In this document: piece after piece, positions 25,476 through 32,639 of the stretch
Layout of the letters: each line of letters begins with the position of its first letter
Position numbering within the stretch: the stretch's first letter is position 1
Source of the DNA: Clostridia bacterium
Lineage (GTDB): Bacteria > Bacillota > Peptococcia > DRI-13 > UBA5745
Length of the DNA stretch: 47,703 nt
NCBI GenBank assembly: GCA_018434325.1
Contig: JAHDPO010000030.1
Coordinates: 1-47,703, forward strand
Reading direction: 5' to 3'
Position numbers and translations under genes: made by a program
The notes under the pieces: generated by a model
The model's database searches: none
The model's input: the letters and a program-made list of their open reading frames with translations, nothing else
Told to the model about the DNA's origin: nothing

Positions 25476-26183
25476 TCAAGCGCTATAGACAAAGATTTCG
25501 CGGAAGAATTGATCCAGCGGCTTGCCTTCTTTCTCCCGGATGCTCTCCACCGTATCATGACACAGGACTCTGCCATTTTTCAAGAAGATAACCTCGTCCA
25601 GTACCTCTTCAATATCGCTAATCAGGTGCGTTGACAGCAGCACGGTGCTATTTTCGCTGTAATTGTTCAAAATGGTATTGAGAATAAAGTCCCGGGCCGC
25701 CGGATCAACGCCGCCGATAGGCTCATCCAGCAGATAGAGCTCTGCTTTGCGGCTCATGATCAAAGCAAGCTGGGCCTTTTCCTTGGTGCCCTTGGACATG
25801 GTCTTGATACGGTCCTGAGACCCGATGCCTAATGCTGCGAACATTTCCTTGGCCTTTGTTTGATCAAAGTCCGCATAAAAATCGGCAAAGAATTCGGTAA
25901 GATCACTGATCTTCATCCAATCGGCAAAGTACATCCGGTCAGGCAAATAAGAAATCAGCGATTTAGTATGGATGCCGGGAGCGTGTCCATCCACCTCCAA
26001 GGAACCGAATGTGGGCTGCAGCAGACCGCAAAGCAGTTTAATGAAGGTGGTCTTGCCGGAGCCGTTGGGCCCCAGCAAACCGACGATACGTCCTCTGCCC
26101 ACGGACAAATCCACATGATCAAGGGCCTTCTTAGCGCCATATATTTTGGTCAGATTCCGGCAGTTAATGAGATCACTGTTCAT
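25476..26183 (-). CDS. ABC exporter ATP-binding subunit, copy 2 (YtrB-like)
   Basis: The 235-residue ATPase shares Walker A GPNGSGKTT, MSKGTKEKAQ and LYLLDEPIGGVDP with the 22911 ATPase and differs mainly by conservative changes. GAGGAGG lies before the ATG. No gntR gene stands upstream, but the operator does (26231-26256), so this operon probably stays under control of the GntR encoded at 23615-23983. Confidence 0.9.
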   Translation of the reverse strand: MNSDLINCRNLTKIYGAKKALDHVDLSVGRGRIVGLLGPNGSGKTTFIKLLCGLLQPTFGSLEVDGHAPGIHTKSLISYLPDRMYFADWMKISDLTEFFADFYADFDQTKAKEMFAALGIGSQDRIKTMSKGTKEKAQLALIMSRKAELYLLDEPIGGVDPAARDFILNTILNNYSENSTVLLSTHLISDIEEVLDEVIFLKNGRVLCHDTVESIREKEGKPLDQFFREIFVYSA

Positions 26184-26230
26184 CGAAATTCCTCCTCTAT
26201 CTTCCGGAAAGGATCGGGCCGCCTTTCCCC

Positions 26231-26283
26231 CATTGTATTAATTATATAGTACAATGATGCAAAATGGCTCTCCATTTGTCAAG
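26231..26283 (-). promoter_or_regulatory. promoter and GntR-type operator of the second exporter operon
   Basis: CATTGTATTA (26231-26240) and TAGTACAATG (26247-26256) form an inverted repeat with one mismatch and a 6-base centre, matching the 10-base core of the operator before gntR. TTGACA on the minus strand lies at 26278-26283, in the same relative position as in the first operon. Homology extends through the whole promoter. Confidence 0.7.
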
Positions 26284-26332
26284 CAGCTTATTCTGTTGGC
26301 CTGTTCAAATGTATACACTCGAAATTTTTAGT

Positions 26333-26379
26333 AAGAAAGATTCTCCAGACTTTGAATCTTTCTTCTGATGCGTTATACT
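26333..26379 (+). promoter_or_regulatory. yciI-like gene promoter with inverted repeat
   Basis: TTGAAT (26352-26357) and TATACT (26374-26379) are 16 bases apart. AAGAAAGATTC (26333-26343) and GAATCTTTCTT (26354-26364) form a perfect inverted repeat overlapping the -35 box, which could be a repressor site. Confidence 0.5.
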
Positions 26380-26411
26380 TATTTAAAGAATTATTTTAGA
26401 GGTGATTGAAA

Positions 26412-26711
26412 ATGCAATTTTTAGTATTAGGTTATGACGGCAATGACGAACAGGCTTTAGCGCGGAGAATGCAGGTCCGGGAGCAGCATCTGGCCGGCGC
26501 AGAAAAAATGTACAGTGACAAGACTCTGCTATATGCCGCGGCCATGCTGGATGATCAAGACAGAATGATCGGTTCCATAATGGTGGTGGATTTCCCCTCA
26601 AAGGAGGCCTTGGAAAAGGACTGGCTGGCCAAGGAGCCTTACATAGAAGGCAAGGTCTGGGAAACCATTGAGATCAAGCCTTGCAAAGTTTCCGGCTTTT
26701 GCTTAAAATAG
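26412..26711 (+). CDS. YciI-like small protein
   Basis: The 99 residues have the ferredoxin-like YCII pattern: a first strand QFLVLGYDG, the helix ARRMQVREQHLAGAEKM, a central LLYAAAMLDDQDRMIGSIMV strand pair, and the acidic D...PYIEGKVWETIEIKP segment. The family includes small enzymes and domains of unclear substrate. GAGGTG stands 7 bases before the ATG. The gene is single and divergent from the second exporter operon. Confidence 0.85.
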   Translation: MQFLVLGYDGNDEQALARRMQVREQHLAGAEKMYSDKTLLYAAAMLDDQDRMIGSIMVVDFPSKEALEKDWLAKEPYIEGKVWETIEIKPCKVSGFCLK

Positions 26712-26722
26712 CCCCGCTCCTC

Positions 26723-26758
26723 AAAAAACGCCTGTGGCAAGCTGCCCCAGGCGTTTGG
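26723..26758 (-). terminator. terminator of the chemotaxis receptor gene
   Basis: AACGCCTG and CAGGCGTT arms enclose a GC-rich inner stem, and on the minus strand T6 follows. It lies between convergent genes and sits closer to T-run rules on the minus side. Confidence 0.75.
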
Positions 26759-26784
26759 CGTATAAGCTGAACGATTAATTAAAT

Positions 26785-28065
26785 TCAGCGATAAGTTTTA
26801 CTGGTTTGGTCCACACCATCTGTACGCAAATTGAAACGGCTGACCAGACTTTTGAGCAGCTGGGCCTGAGCCGACAGCTCTTCGCTGGCAGCGGCGCTTT
26901 CTTCCGAGGTGGCGGCATTGGTCTGCACCACGTTGGAAATTGTCTCGATGCCTTGGGAAACCTGGAAAACGGAAGCGGCCTGGCCATCGGCGGCAATAGA
27001 AATCAAATCGATGATTTCCGTTGCTTCCCGGACGCCGGCCACCGCAGATTCCAGAGCCTTCGCCGTTTCATCGGCAATGTGGGTGCCTTTTTCTACTGCC
27101 TGGAGAGAGCCGGCAATCAGAGCGGCGGTATTTTTTGATGCTTCGGCAGACTTACTGGCCAGGTTGCGAACTTCATCAGCAACAACGGCGAAGCCTTTGC
27201 CGGCTGCTCCGGCCCGGGCTGCCTCCACTGCTGCATTGAGAGCAAGGATGTTCGTTTGGAAGGCAATGTCCTCAATAGTCTTAATGATCTTGCCGATTTC
27301 GTTGGACTGGTGGCGGATATCGGCCATAGCCTCCAGCATCTGGTTCATTTTTTCATTGCTCTCATTAGCCGATATGCCCACGGCATTGGCTTTCGCGCTG
27401 GCCTGCCTGGCATTTGCCGCCATGTCTGCCACCTGCTCGGAAATCATCGTAATGCTGGCAGCCAGCTGCTCTACAGAAGAAGCCTGCTCCGCAGCGCCTT
27501 GGGAAAGAGCTTGAGCGCCGCTGGATACTTGATCGCTGCCGGCCGATACCTGATCCGAGGACAATAGAATCTGCAACAGCGTATCATTCATCCTCTGATT
27601 CAGCCTGCGCATAGCCAGCAAAAACTCCTGGAAATCTCCGATATAGCAATCCGATGCCCGGCTCTTGATTTTAAAATTCCCTTCAGCCAATTCACCGAGA
27701 AGATACTGGACATCTGTTACCATTCGCTGCAAATTCTCCGTCATATGCTGAAAGGCTGCCGATAAAGTCCCTACCTCATCTTGGCTATTGACCTCAAGCT
27801 TCACATCCAGGCGCCCCGCCGAAATGCCTTCCGCCGCCTGAATCATCACACTTAAAGGACGCAGAGAGCGGCGCAAGATAAGTATAAGCAGCAGGAGAAG
27901 TATCACCAAACTCGCCGCCGACATACCAATCATTAAAGGAATTGCCCGCTCCTGAGGCATATTCATTAAAAAAGTCGTTGCGAAAATCAGAAGAACAAAT
28001 ACAACAGTTAAGGTGCCACCAATAATTACGGCTAATTTTGTTGCCAGTTTCATTTTCTTAAACAT
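26785..28065 (-). CDS. methyl-accepting chemotaxis protein without an external sensor domain
   Basis: The 426-residue receptor has two membrane helices (about 13-35 and 43-65) joined by a loop of only about 8 residues (MNMPQERAI), then a HAMP domain (to about 118), a connecting helical region, and the MCP signalling domain with the [20 protein letters not shown] hairpin core (residues about 267-286). It lacks any periplasmic/extracytoplasmic ligand-binding domain. It could sense membrane or energy state, or act with other receptors. No chemotaxis partner genes are nearby. A promoter lies at 28186-28215. Confidence 0.92.
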   Translation of the reverse strand: MFKKMKLATKLAVIIGGTLTVVFVLLIFATTFLMNMPQERAIPLMIGMSAASLVILLLLLILILRRSLRPLSVMIQAAEGISAGRLDVKLEVNSQDEVGTLSAAFQHMTENLQRMVTDVQYLLGELAEGNFKIKSRASDCYIGDFQEFLLAMRRLNQRMNDTLLQILLSSDQVSAGSDQVSSGAQALSQGAAEQASSVEQLAASITMISEQVADMAANARQASAKANAVGISANESNEKMNQMLEAMADIRHQSNEIGKIIKTIEDIAFQTNILALNAAVEAARAGAAGKGFAVVADEVRNLASKSAEASKNTAALIAGSLQAVEKGTHIADETAKALESAVAGVREATEIIDLISIAADGQAASVFQVSQGIETISNVVQTNAATSEESAAASEELSAQAQLLKSLVSRFNLRTDGVDQTSKTYR

Positions 28066-28185
28066 CGTCTGAGAATCTTCCTTTCCTCATTCTAACATGG
28101 TAAAGAACAGGCGGCCTTAGTGATGATAATATTCGCAAAACATTTACTTATCTATTCTATTATTACTTTCGCATAATCTATATTC

Positions 28186-28215
28186 AGTATACTCTGCATT
28201 ATAGTTCTTCGTCAA
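28186..28215 (-). promoter_or_regulatory. promoter of the chemotaxis receptor gene
   Basis: On the minus strand TTGACG (28210-28215) and TATACT (28186-28191) are 18 bases apart. The untranslated leader would be about 110 bases. Confidence 0.55.
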
Positions 28216-28235
28216 CACTGGAAAAAAGTATGATA

Positions 28236-28271
28236 AAAAAAACGCCTCCAAAATTTAGTTCTTGAAGGCCT
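28236..28271 (-). terminator. terminator of birA-bioY
   Basis: GCCTTCAAGAA pairs with TTTTGGAGGC (with wobble) and T8 follows on the minus strand. It lies about 65 bases past the bioY stop. Confidence 0.7.
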
Positions 28272-28335
28272 GCTTAGGCTAACTAACTATTCTATGTACG
28301 GAAATATTTATTATCCATTATTTCCCAGGAAATTT

Positions 28336-28932
28336 TTATAGATTAATAACTTTATTAAGCCGGCGGGCCAGCCAGGCGGCTAAAGCGCAGATCAGAAGAT
28401 CCTTCGGGATTTCTAAAGATAAGCAGGATAAAACCAATGTCCAAAAGGGCAGGGAAACCTCCATAATATAATTGGTGATGAACCAGCGATAGACAATCCC
28501 CAAACTGTAGAGCGCTGCCAAACCGGCCAGACCGGCCAAGTAGTAATGGATAAACTTTCTCTCCTGCCTGGGCCTTTGATCCAGCAGCTTGCCGGTTAGC
28601 CAGGCGGCCAGACAAAAGCCAATCAAATAGCCAAAGGTAGGTTTTAATAAATAACCAAAACCGCCGCCGCCGGCAAAAATCGGTACGCCCACCAAGCCCA
28701 GCAATACATAGGCAATTTGCGCCAAGGCTCCTGCCCGGCTGCCCAAAAGCATGCCCGCCAGCAGAACGGCTAAGGTCTGGAGAGTTATATAGTCAAAATA
28801 AGGCATGGGGATTTTGAAAAAAGCCCCCGTTGCCGTCAAAGCCGTAAAAAGGGCGCAATAAATTAACTGCCGGATGCTCCAAGGAAATTCTGCCTGTTTT
28901 TCCGGCATAGATACTTGATCAATTTTTTTCAT
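28336..28932 (-). CDS. bioY: biotin transporter BioY
   Basis: The 198-residue integral membrane protein has six hydrophobic segments. It shows the BioY hallmarks: IYCALFTALTATGAFFKIPM near the start, TLQTLAVLLAGMLLGSRAGA, and FAGGGGFGYLLKPTFGYLIG with the GYL-P-GYL pattern. BioY is the substrate-binding S component of the biotin ECF transporter, and it can work alone or with EcfAA'T. It is downstream of birA on the same strand with a 108-base gap, so biotin uptake and ligation are probably co-regulated by BirA. Confidence 0.93.
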   Translation of the reverse strand: MKKIDQVSMPEKQAEFPWSIRQLIYCALFTALTATGAFFKIPMPYFDYITLQTLAVLLAGMLLGSRAGALAQIAYVLLGLVGVPIFAGGGGFGYLLKPTFGYLIGFCLAAWLTGKLLDQRPRQERKFIHYYLAGLAGLAALYSLGIVYRWFITNYIMEVSLPFWTLVLSCLSLEIPKDLLICALAAWLARRLNKVINL

Positions 28933-29040
28933 GGTAGCCTCTCTTCTCTTGGTTTTATACTATTCTGCGATTAAAATATTCCATATTTTAATCTGGTAAT
29001 TCTTGATTGCCACTGCGCCAAAGGCGCAGGCAGATTAGTA

Positions 29041-30051
29041 TTATTGCCAGCCTTGACCCTCTTGATTGCGCAAGCTGATCTCGCCTGTGTTTAATACATG
29101 GCGGCGGCCCTGCTGGTCTTCCACAATCAAAAAGCCCAATTCATTGATGTCTACTGCCTTAGCCTGTTCCAGTCCCTCATAGCCTTCAATCAGCACTTGC
29201 TTGCCCAATACACAGGAACGGCGGCAGGCTTCGCTGATCAGTCCGGAGGCAGTAAGCTCGGGCTGTTCTTCCAAATCCCTGGCCATTTGCCATATATGAT
29301 TGATTAAGGCGGCAGCCAAGGGATTGCGCAGCAGACCGCTTGTTTCCTGGCAAAGCACTCCGGCTTTATGAACCAGTTCTAAAGGAAATCCTTCCCGGCT
29401 GGATTTGACATTAATGCCCACCCCTAAAACCACGTAGTCGACTATGCCTGTTTCCCAATTGGTGGCCGCTTCCGTCAATATACCGGCAATCTTTTTTCCT
29501 TCTACATACAAATCGTTGACCCACTTTATTTTAACTTGGCAATCCCATAATTCCTCAATAGCTTGAGCGGCAGCTACCGCTACCCCCGTAGTCAGAAGCA
29601 GCGCCTGGCTGCCGGCCAGTTTTGGCCGCAGGATCATGCTGAGATAGACGCCGGCCCCGGCAGGCGAATAATAGCTGCGGCCCATTCTGCCTTTACCCTT
29701 TGTTTGCTCTTCAGCAATGATCACCGTACCGGCGGCAGCCCCCGCCAAAGCTTTTTCCTTAGCTAAGTCGTTGGTGGAGTTGAGGCTTGGGAAAACCTGA
29801 ATATTAGCCGGCTCGATATCGGCCCGCAAATAAGGGGCTATACCCGCTGCCGACAAAATATCATTATCTTCCCGCAAACGATAGCCGCCATTGGTTTGGC
29901 TATCAATGCGATAGCCCTCCTTCTGCAATTCCTTAATGGCTTTCCAAACAGCATTGCGGCTTACACCCAAAGCTTTGGCCAACTCATTGCCGGACAAGAG
30001 GCTGCCCCGTTCCTTTTCCAGCCTTTCCAGAACCAGATTCTTTGTCGCCAA
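29041..30051 (-). CDS. birA: bifunctional biotin ligase/biotin operon repressor BirA
   Basis: The 336-residue protein has an N-terminal winged HTH (about 1-60: LLSGNELAKALGVSRNAVWK ... GYRIDSQTNGGYRL) and the biotin protein ligase domain, with the biotinoyl-AMP loop KGKGRMGR (118-125), WVNDLYV and GILTEA. A short C-terminal domain follows. BirA biotinylates carboxylases and, when loaded with biotinyl-AMP, represses biotin genes. The HTH marks it as the regulatory group. Its own promoter carries a BirA box. Confidence 0.95.
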   Translation of the reverse strand: MATKNLVLERLEKERGSLLSGNELAKALGVSRNAVWKAIKELQKEGYRIDSQTNGGYRLREDNDILSAAGIAPYLRADIEPANIQVFPSLNSTNDLAKEKALAGAAAGTVIIAEEQTKGKGRMGRSYYSPAGAGVYLSMILRPKLAGSQALLLTTGVAVAAAQAIEELWDCQVKIKWVNDLYVEGKKIAGILTEAATNWETGIVDYVVLGVGINVKSSREGFPLELVHKAGVLCQETSGLLRNPLAAALINHIWQMARDLEEQPELTASGLISEACRRSCVLGKQVLIEGYEGLEQAKAVDINELGFLIVEDQQGRRHVLNTGEISLRNQEGQGWQ

Positions 30052-30087
30052 GATACGGCCCCCCTCTCATTTTGATCACTGTAGTAC

Positions 30088-30140
30088 ATTTTAAGCAGAA
30101 ACGGCAGTATTGTCAACCATTTTTTATTTATGGGTGACAA
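30088..30140 (-). promoter_or_regulatory. birA promoter with BirA box
   Basis: TTGTCAACC (30110-30118) and GGGTGACAA (30132-30140) form an inverted repeat with a 13-base spacer, which fits the TTGTnAAC-N15-GTTnACAA pattern of BirA operators. On the minus strand the same arm supplies TTGACA (-35, plus 30111-30116), 17 bases before TAAAAT (30088-30093). Pairing extends outward for a few more bases (GGCAGTA). Biotin-loaded BirA would block this promoter. Confidence 0.75.
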
Positions 30141-30179
30141 TACTGCCCGTGAGTCGCATCAACGGATACTATTAAAAAA

Positions 30180-30218
30180 TAAAAAAGCTTAGGCCATCAC
30201 GCCTAAGCCGTTTTTATA
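30180..30218. terminator. terminator of the argC transcript
   Basis: GCTTAGGC and GCCTAAGC form a perfect stem around CATCAC, with T5-6 on either side depending on strand. It follows the argC stop at 30244 on the minus strand. Confidence 0.8.
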
Positions 30219-30243
30219 AAGTTGTTCACCTTTTCTATGCTGC

Positions 30244-31221
30244 CTATTTAACCAGGCCTGTATCTTCCGGCAAGCCCATCATAATATTCATATTTTGAAT
30301 GGCAGCTCCTCCGGCGCCCTTGCCTAAATTGTCCAGACGGCAGGCTAAGGTAATCCTTTCCTGATTGCCAAAGACAAAAATCTCCGCCCGATCCGTATCA
30401 TTGCAGGCTTTGACATTCAGATAACCGGCCCCTTGGCAGCTGGCCCCTTCATAGGGCATCACTTTTACCATCAGGCTGCCCTCGTAATGCTTGGCTAAAG
30501 TCTCCCAGACCAGCTGAGGGCTGACTTTCCCCCGAGCAGCCTGCAACAGCCGGGTCTCTAGATGAGTGAACACCGCCAAGCCTCTGGGAAAGCCGGCCAC
30601 AATAGGAGAAAAAGCCGGTGCAAAGGCCAGACCGGAGTATTTCTGCATCTCCGGCAAATGCTTATGGGCTTGGCCCAGCGCGTATTCCCGGGGGGCATCG
30701 TAATCCGGGTAGCGCTCCTGCCTTTGAGGATCTTCATATTCGGCAATCATGGTTTTGCCGCCGCCGCTATAGCCGGTAATGCTGTGGCAGCTTACGGGAT
30801 AATCTGCCGGCAAAATACCCGCTGCCGCCAAAGGACTGACAGGCAGCAGAAAAGCAGAGGCATGACAGCCGGGATTGGCCAGCCGGGAAGCCTCAGCTAT
30901 GGCGGCTCTGGCCTCAGGGAAAAGCTCCGGCAGACCATAGACCCAATGGGGATGAACGCGGTGAGCGGTACTGGCGTCGATAAGCTTAGTCCTGTGGTTA
31001 TCCGGCTCAATCAAAGCCACAGCCTCAATGGCGGCCTGATCCGGCAGGCATAAGAAAACCACGTCGGCCTGATTGAGGAATTGGCGGCGCAATTTTTCAT
31101 TTCGCCTCTCCTCTTCCGGTATCCTCAGCATTTCTATAAAAGGATGGCTGGCCAAACGCTCATTAATCTGCAATCCTGTAGTGCCGGATTGACCGTCCAC
31201 ATATACCTTGATTTTTTTCAT
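30244..31221 (-). CDS. argC: N-acetyl-gamma-glutamyl-phosphate reductase (type 2)
   Basis: ArgC reduces N-acetylglutamyl phosphate to the semialdehyde with NADPH in arginine synthesis. Visible features: the N-terminal nucleotide-binding VDGQSGTTGLQI loop, DASTAHR, and the catalytic Cys119 in LANPGCHASAF. The 325-residue length and motif variants fit the shorter type 2 (AstC/argC2-like) group. Its ATG overlaps the stop of the upstream flavoprotein gene (TAATG), so the two are translationally coupled. No other arginine genes are in the window. Confidence 0.9.
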   Translation of the reverse strand: MKKIKVYVDGQSGTTGLQINERLASHPFIEMLRIPEEERRNEKLRRQFLNQADVVFLCLPDQAAIEAVALIEPDNHRTKLIDASTAHRVHPHWVYGLPELFPEARAAIAEASRLANPGCHASAFLLPVSPLAAAGILPADYPVSCHSITGYSGGGKTMIAEYEDPQRQERYPDYDAPREYALGQAHKHLPEMQKYSGLAFAPAFSPIVAGFPRGLAVFTHLETRLLQAARGKVSPQLVWETLAKHYEGSLMVKVMPYEGASCQGAGYLNVKACNDTDRAEIFVFGNQERITLACRLDNLGKGAGGAAIQNMNIMMGLPEDTGLVK

Positions 31222-32624
31222 TATATCTCACCTGTCTCCCTTACGGACAAAGCGGCGCTTTCCCCGGCAACCCAGCCGGTGGAAAAGGCTGCCTGCAAAT
31301 TGTAGCCGCCGGTAAAGCCGTCAATGTCGAGAATTTCACCGGCTAAATATAAACCGGCTGCCTTTTTGGAAGCCATGGTTTTCGGCTGAACCTCCGCCAG
31401 GGCCACACCGCCGGCAGTGACAATAGCCTCCTCCATGGGCCTGGTGCCGGTGATCGCCACCGGTAAGGCCTTCAAGGCTTTACCTAAAGCCAGGCGCTGC
31501 TCCTTCGTTAACTCCGCTACCGGCTGATTCTCTTCCAGGCCGGCTGCGGCAATTACTGCGGGAATCAGCGCTCTAGGCAGCAAATCCGTCATAGCATTGA
31601 CCAGCTGCTTTTTTTGGTATTGCAAGAAATCTCTTTGCAGCCTTTTATCCAGCACTTCATGACTCAACGCCGGTTTTAAATCAATCAATACTTTTGCGGA
31701 ATCTGCCATTTCCCTGCGGTAATAGCGGCTCAAGCTTAAAATGATCGGTCCGGTCAGCCCGAAATGGGCAAAAAGCATTTCTCCTTGGAAAGATGCCAAA
31801 AGGCGGGGGTTTTCCGGAGAATCCGCAGCAGAGGCCGCCTCCCATAAGGAAGCGCTTACATTTTTCAGGGTCAGCCCGGACAAGGCTGCCACCCATTGAG
31901 TGGAGGATTCCAAAGGTACCAAGGCCGGCCGGGGCTCCACTATGCTATGGCCTGCCGATTGAGCCCAGCCATAGCCTTCGCCGGTAGAACCGGTAAGGGG
32001 ATAGGATTTGCCGCCGGTGGCCAGGATTACCGCCTCAGCCCGGATCTCCGAGTCAGCCCAGGCATCGTATAGCTTGACGCCGGTTACCCGATAAATTGGT
32101 TTTTCTTTTAGCTTACCTTGGCCTTTTTTGCTCTTGCGTCCCGGCTGGCAACCAGCTGCCGGATTAGCAGCATCACCGCCGTCGTCCGCCTGGGGCAGCG
32201 CTTCCAAAAGCAATCCCTGCACCTTGCTGCCCTTAAGAATTTCTACGCCGGCCTTTTGAGCGGCATTTTCCAAAGCCGCCGCCACATCCGCCGCCTGGTC
32301 CGAGGCAGGAAATACCCTGCCTCCTCTTTCGATTTTTACCTCAACGCCTTCTTCTGCCAACAGCCGGCAGATATCCTCATAAAAGAAACGAGAAAAAGCG
32401 CTGTATAAGAAAGCTCCTTGCTCGCCGAACTGACTGATGAAGGAGGGAATATCTCCCGTATTCGTTATGTTGCAGCGCCCTTTACCGGTGATGCGCAGCT
32501 TTCTGCCCAGCATCTTGTTTTTTTCCAGCAAGACAACCCTGGCCCCCATGCGGGCAGCCGCGATGGCTGCCAAAAGGCCGGCAGGGCCGCCGCCGATCAC
32601 CAGTACTTCTGTCTCTTTTTTCAT
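31221..32624 (-). CDS. HI0933/YhiN-family FAD-dependent oxidoreductase
   Basis: The 467-residue flavoprotein has the FAD-binding VLVIGGGPAGLLAAIAAAR at its N-terminus, the family motif MLGRKLRITGKGRCNITN, ATGGKSYPLTGSTGEGYGWA in the middle, and the closing LYLAGEILDIDGFTGGYNLQ. Function of this family is uncertain. An extra low-complexity insert (GRKSKKGQGKLKEKP, around residues 165-185) is not typical. The ATG at 32624 lies 7 bases after AAGGAG; a TTG one codon earlier is possible. It is between ileS and argC on the same strand. Confidence 0.88.
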   Translation of the reverse strand: MKKETEVLVIGGGPAGLLAAIAAARMGARVVLLEKNKMLGRKLRITGKGRCNITNTGDIPSFISQFGEQGAFLYSAFSRFFYEDICRLLAEEGVEVKIERGGRVFPASDQAADVAAALENAAQKAGVEILKGSKVQGLLLEALPQADDGGDAANPAAGCQPGRKSKKGQGKLKEKPIYRVTGVKLYDAWADSEIRAEAVILATGGKSYPLTGSTGEGYGWAQSAGHSIVEPRPALVPLESSTQWVAALSGLTLKNVSASLWEAASAADSPENPRLLASFQGEMLFAHFGLTGPIILSLSRYYRREMADSAKVLIDLKPALSHEVLDKRLQRDFLQYQKKQLVNAMTDLLPRALIPAVIAAAGLEENQPVAELTKEQRLALGKALKALPVAITGTRPMEEAIVTAGGVALAEVQPKTMASKKAAGLYLAGEILDIDGFTGGYNLQAAFSTGWVAGESAALSVRETGEI

Positions 32625-32639
32625 CAATAAGCTCCTTGT

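Noticed and set aside
29013-29030. CTGCGCC-aaa-GGCGCAG hairpin between birA and bioY as a terminator
   Set aside because: No T run follows on the minus strand, and bioY is probably co-transcribed with birA.
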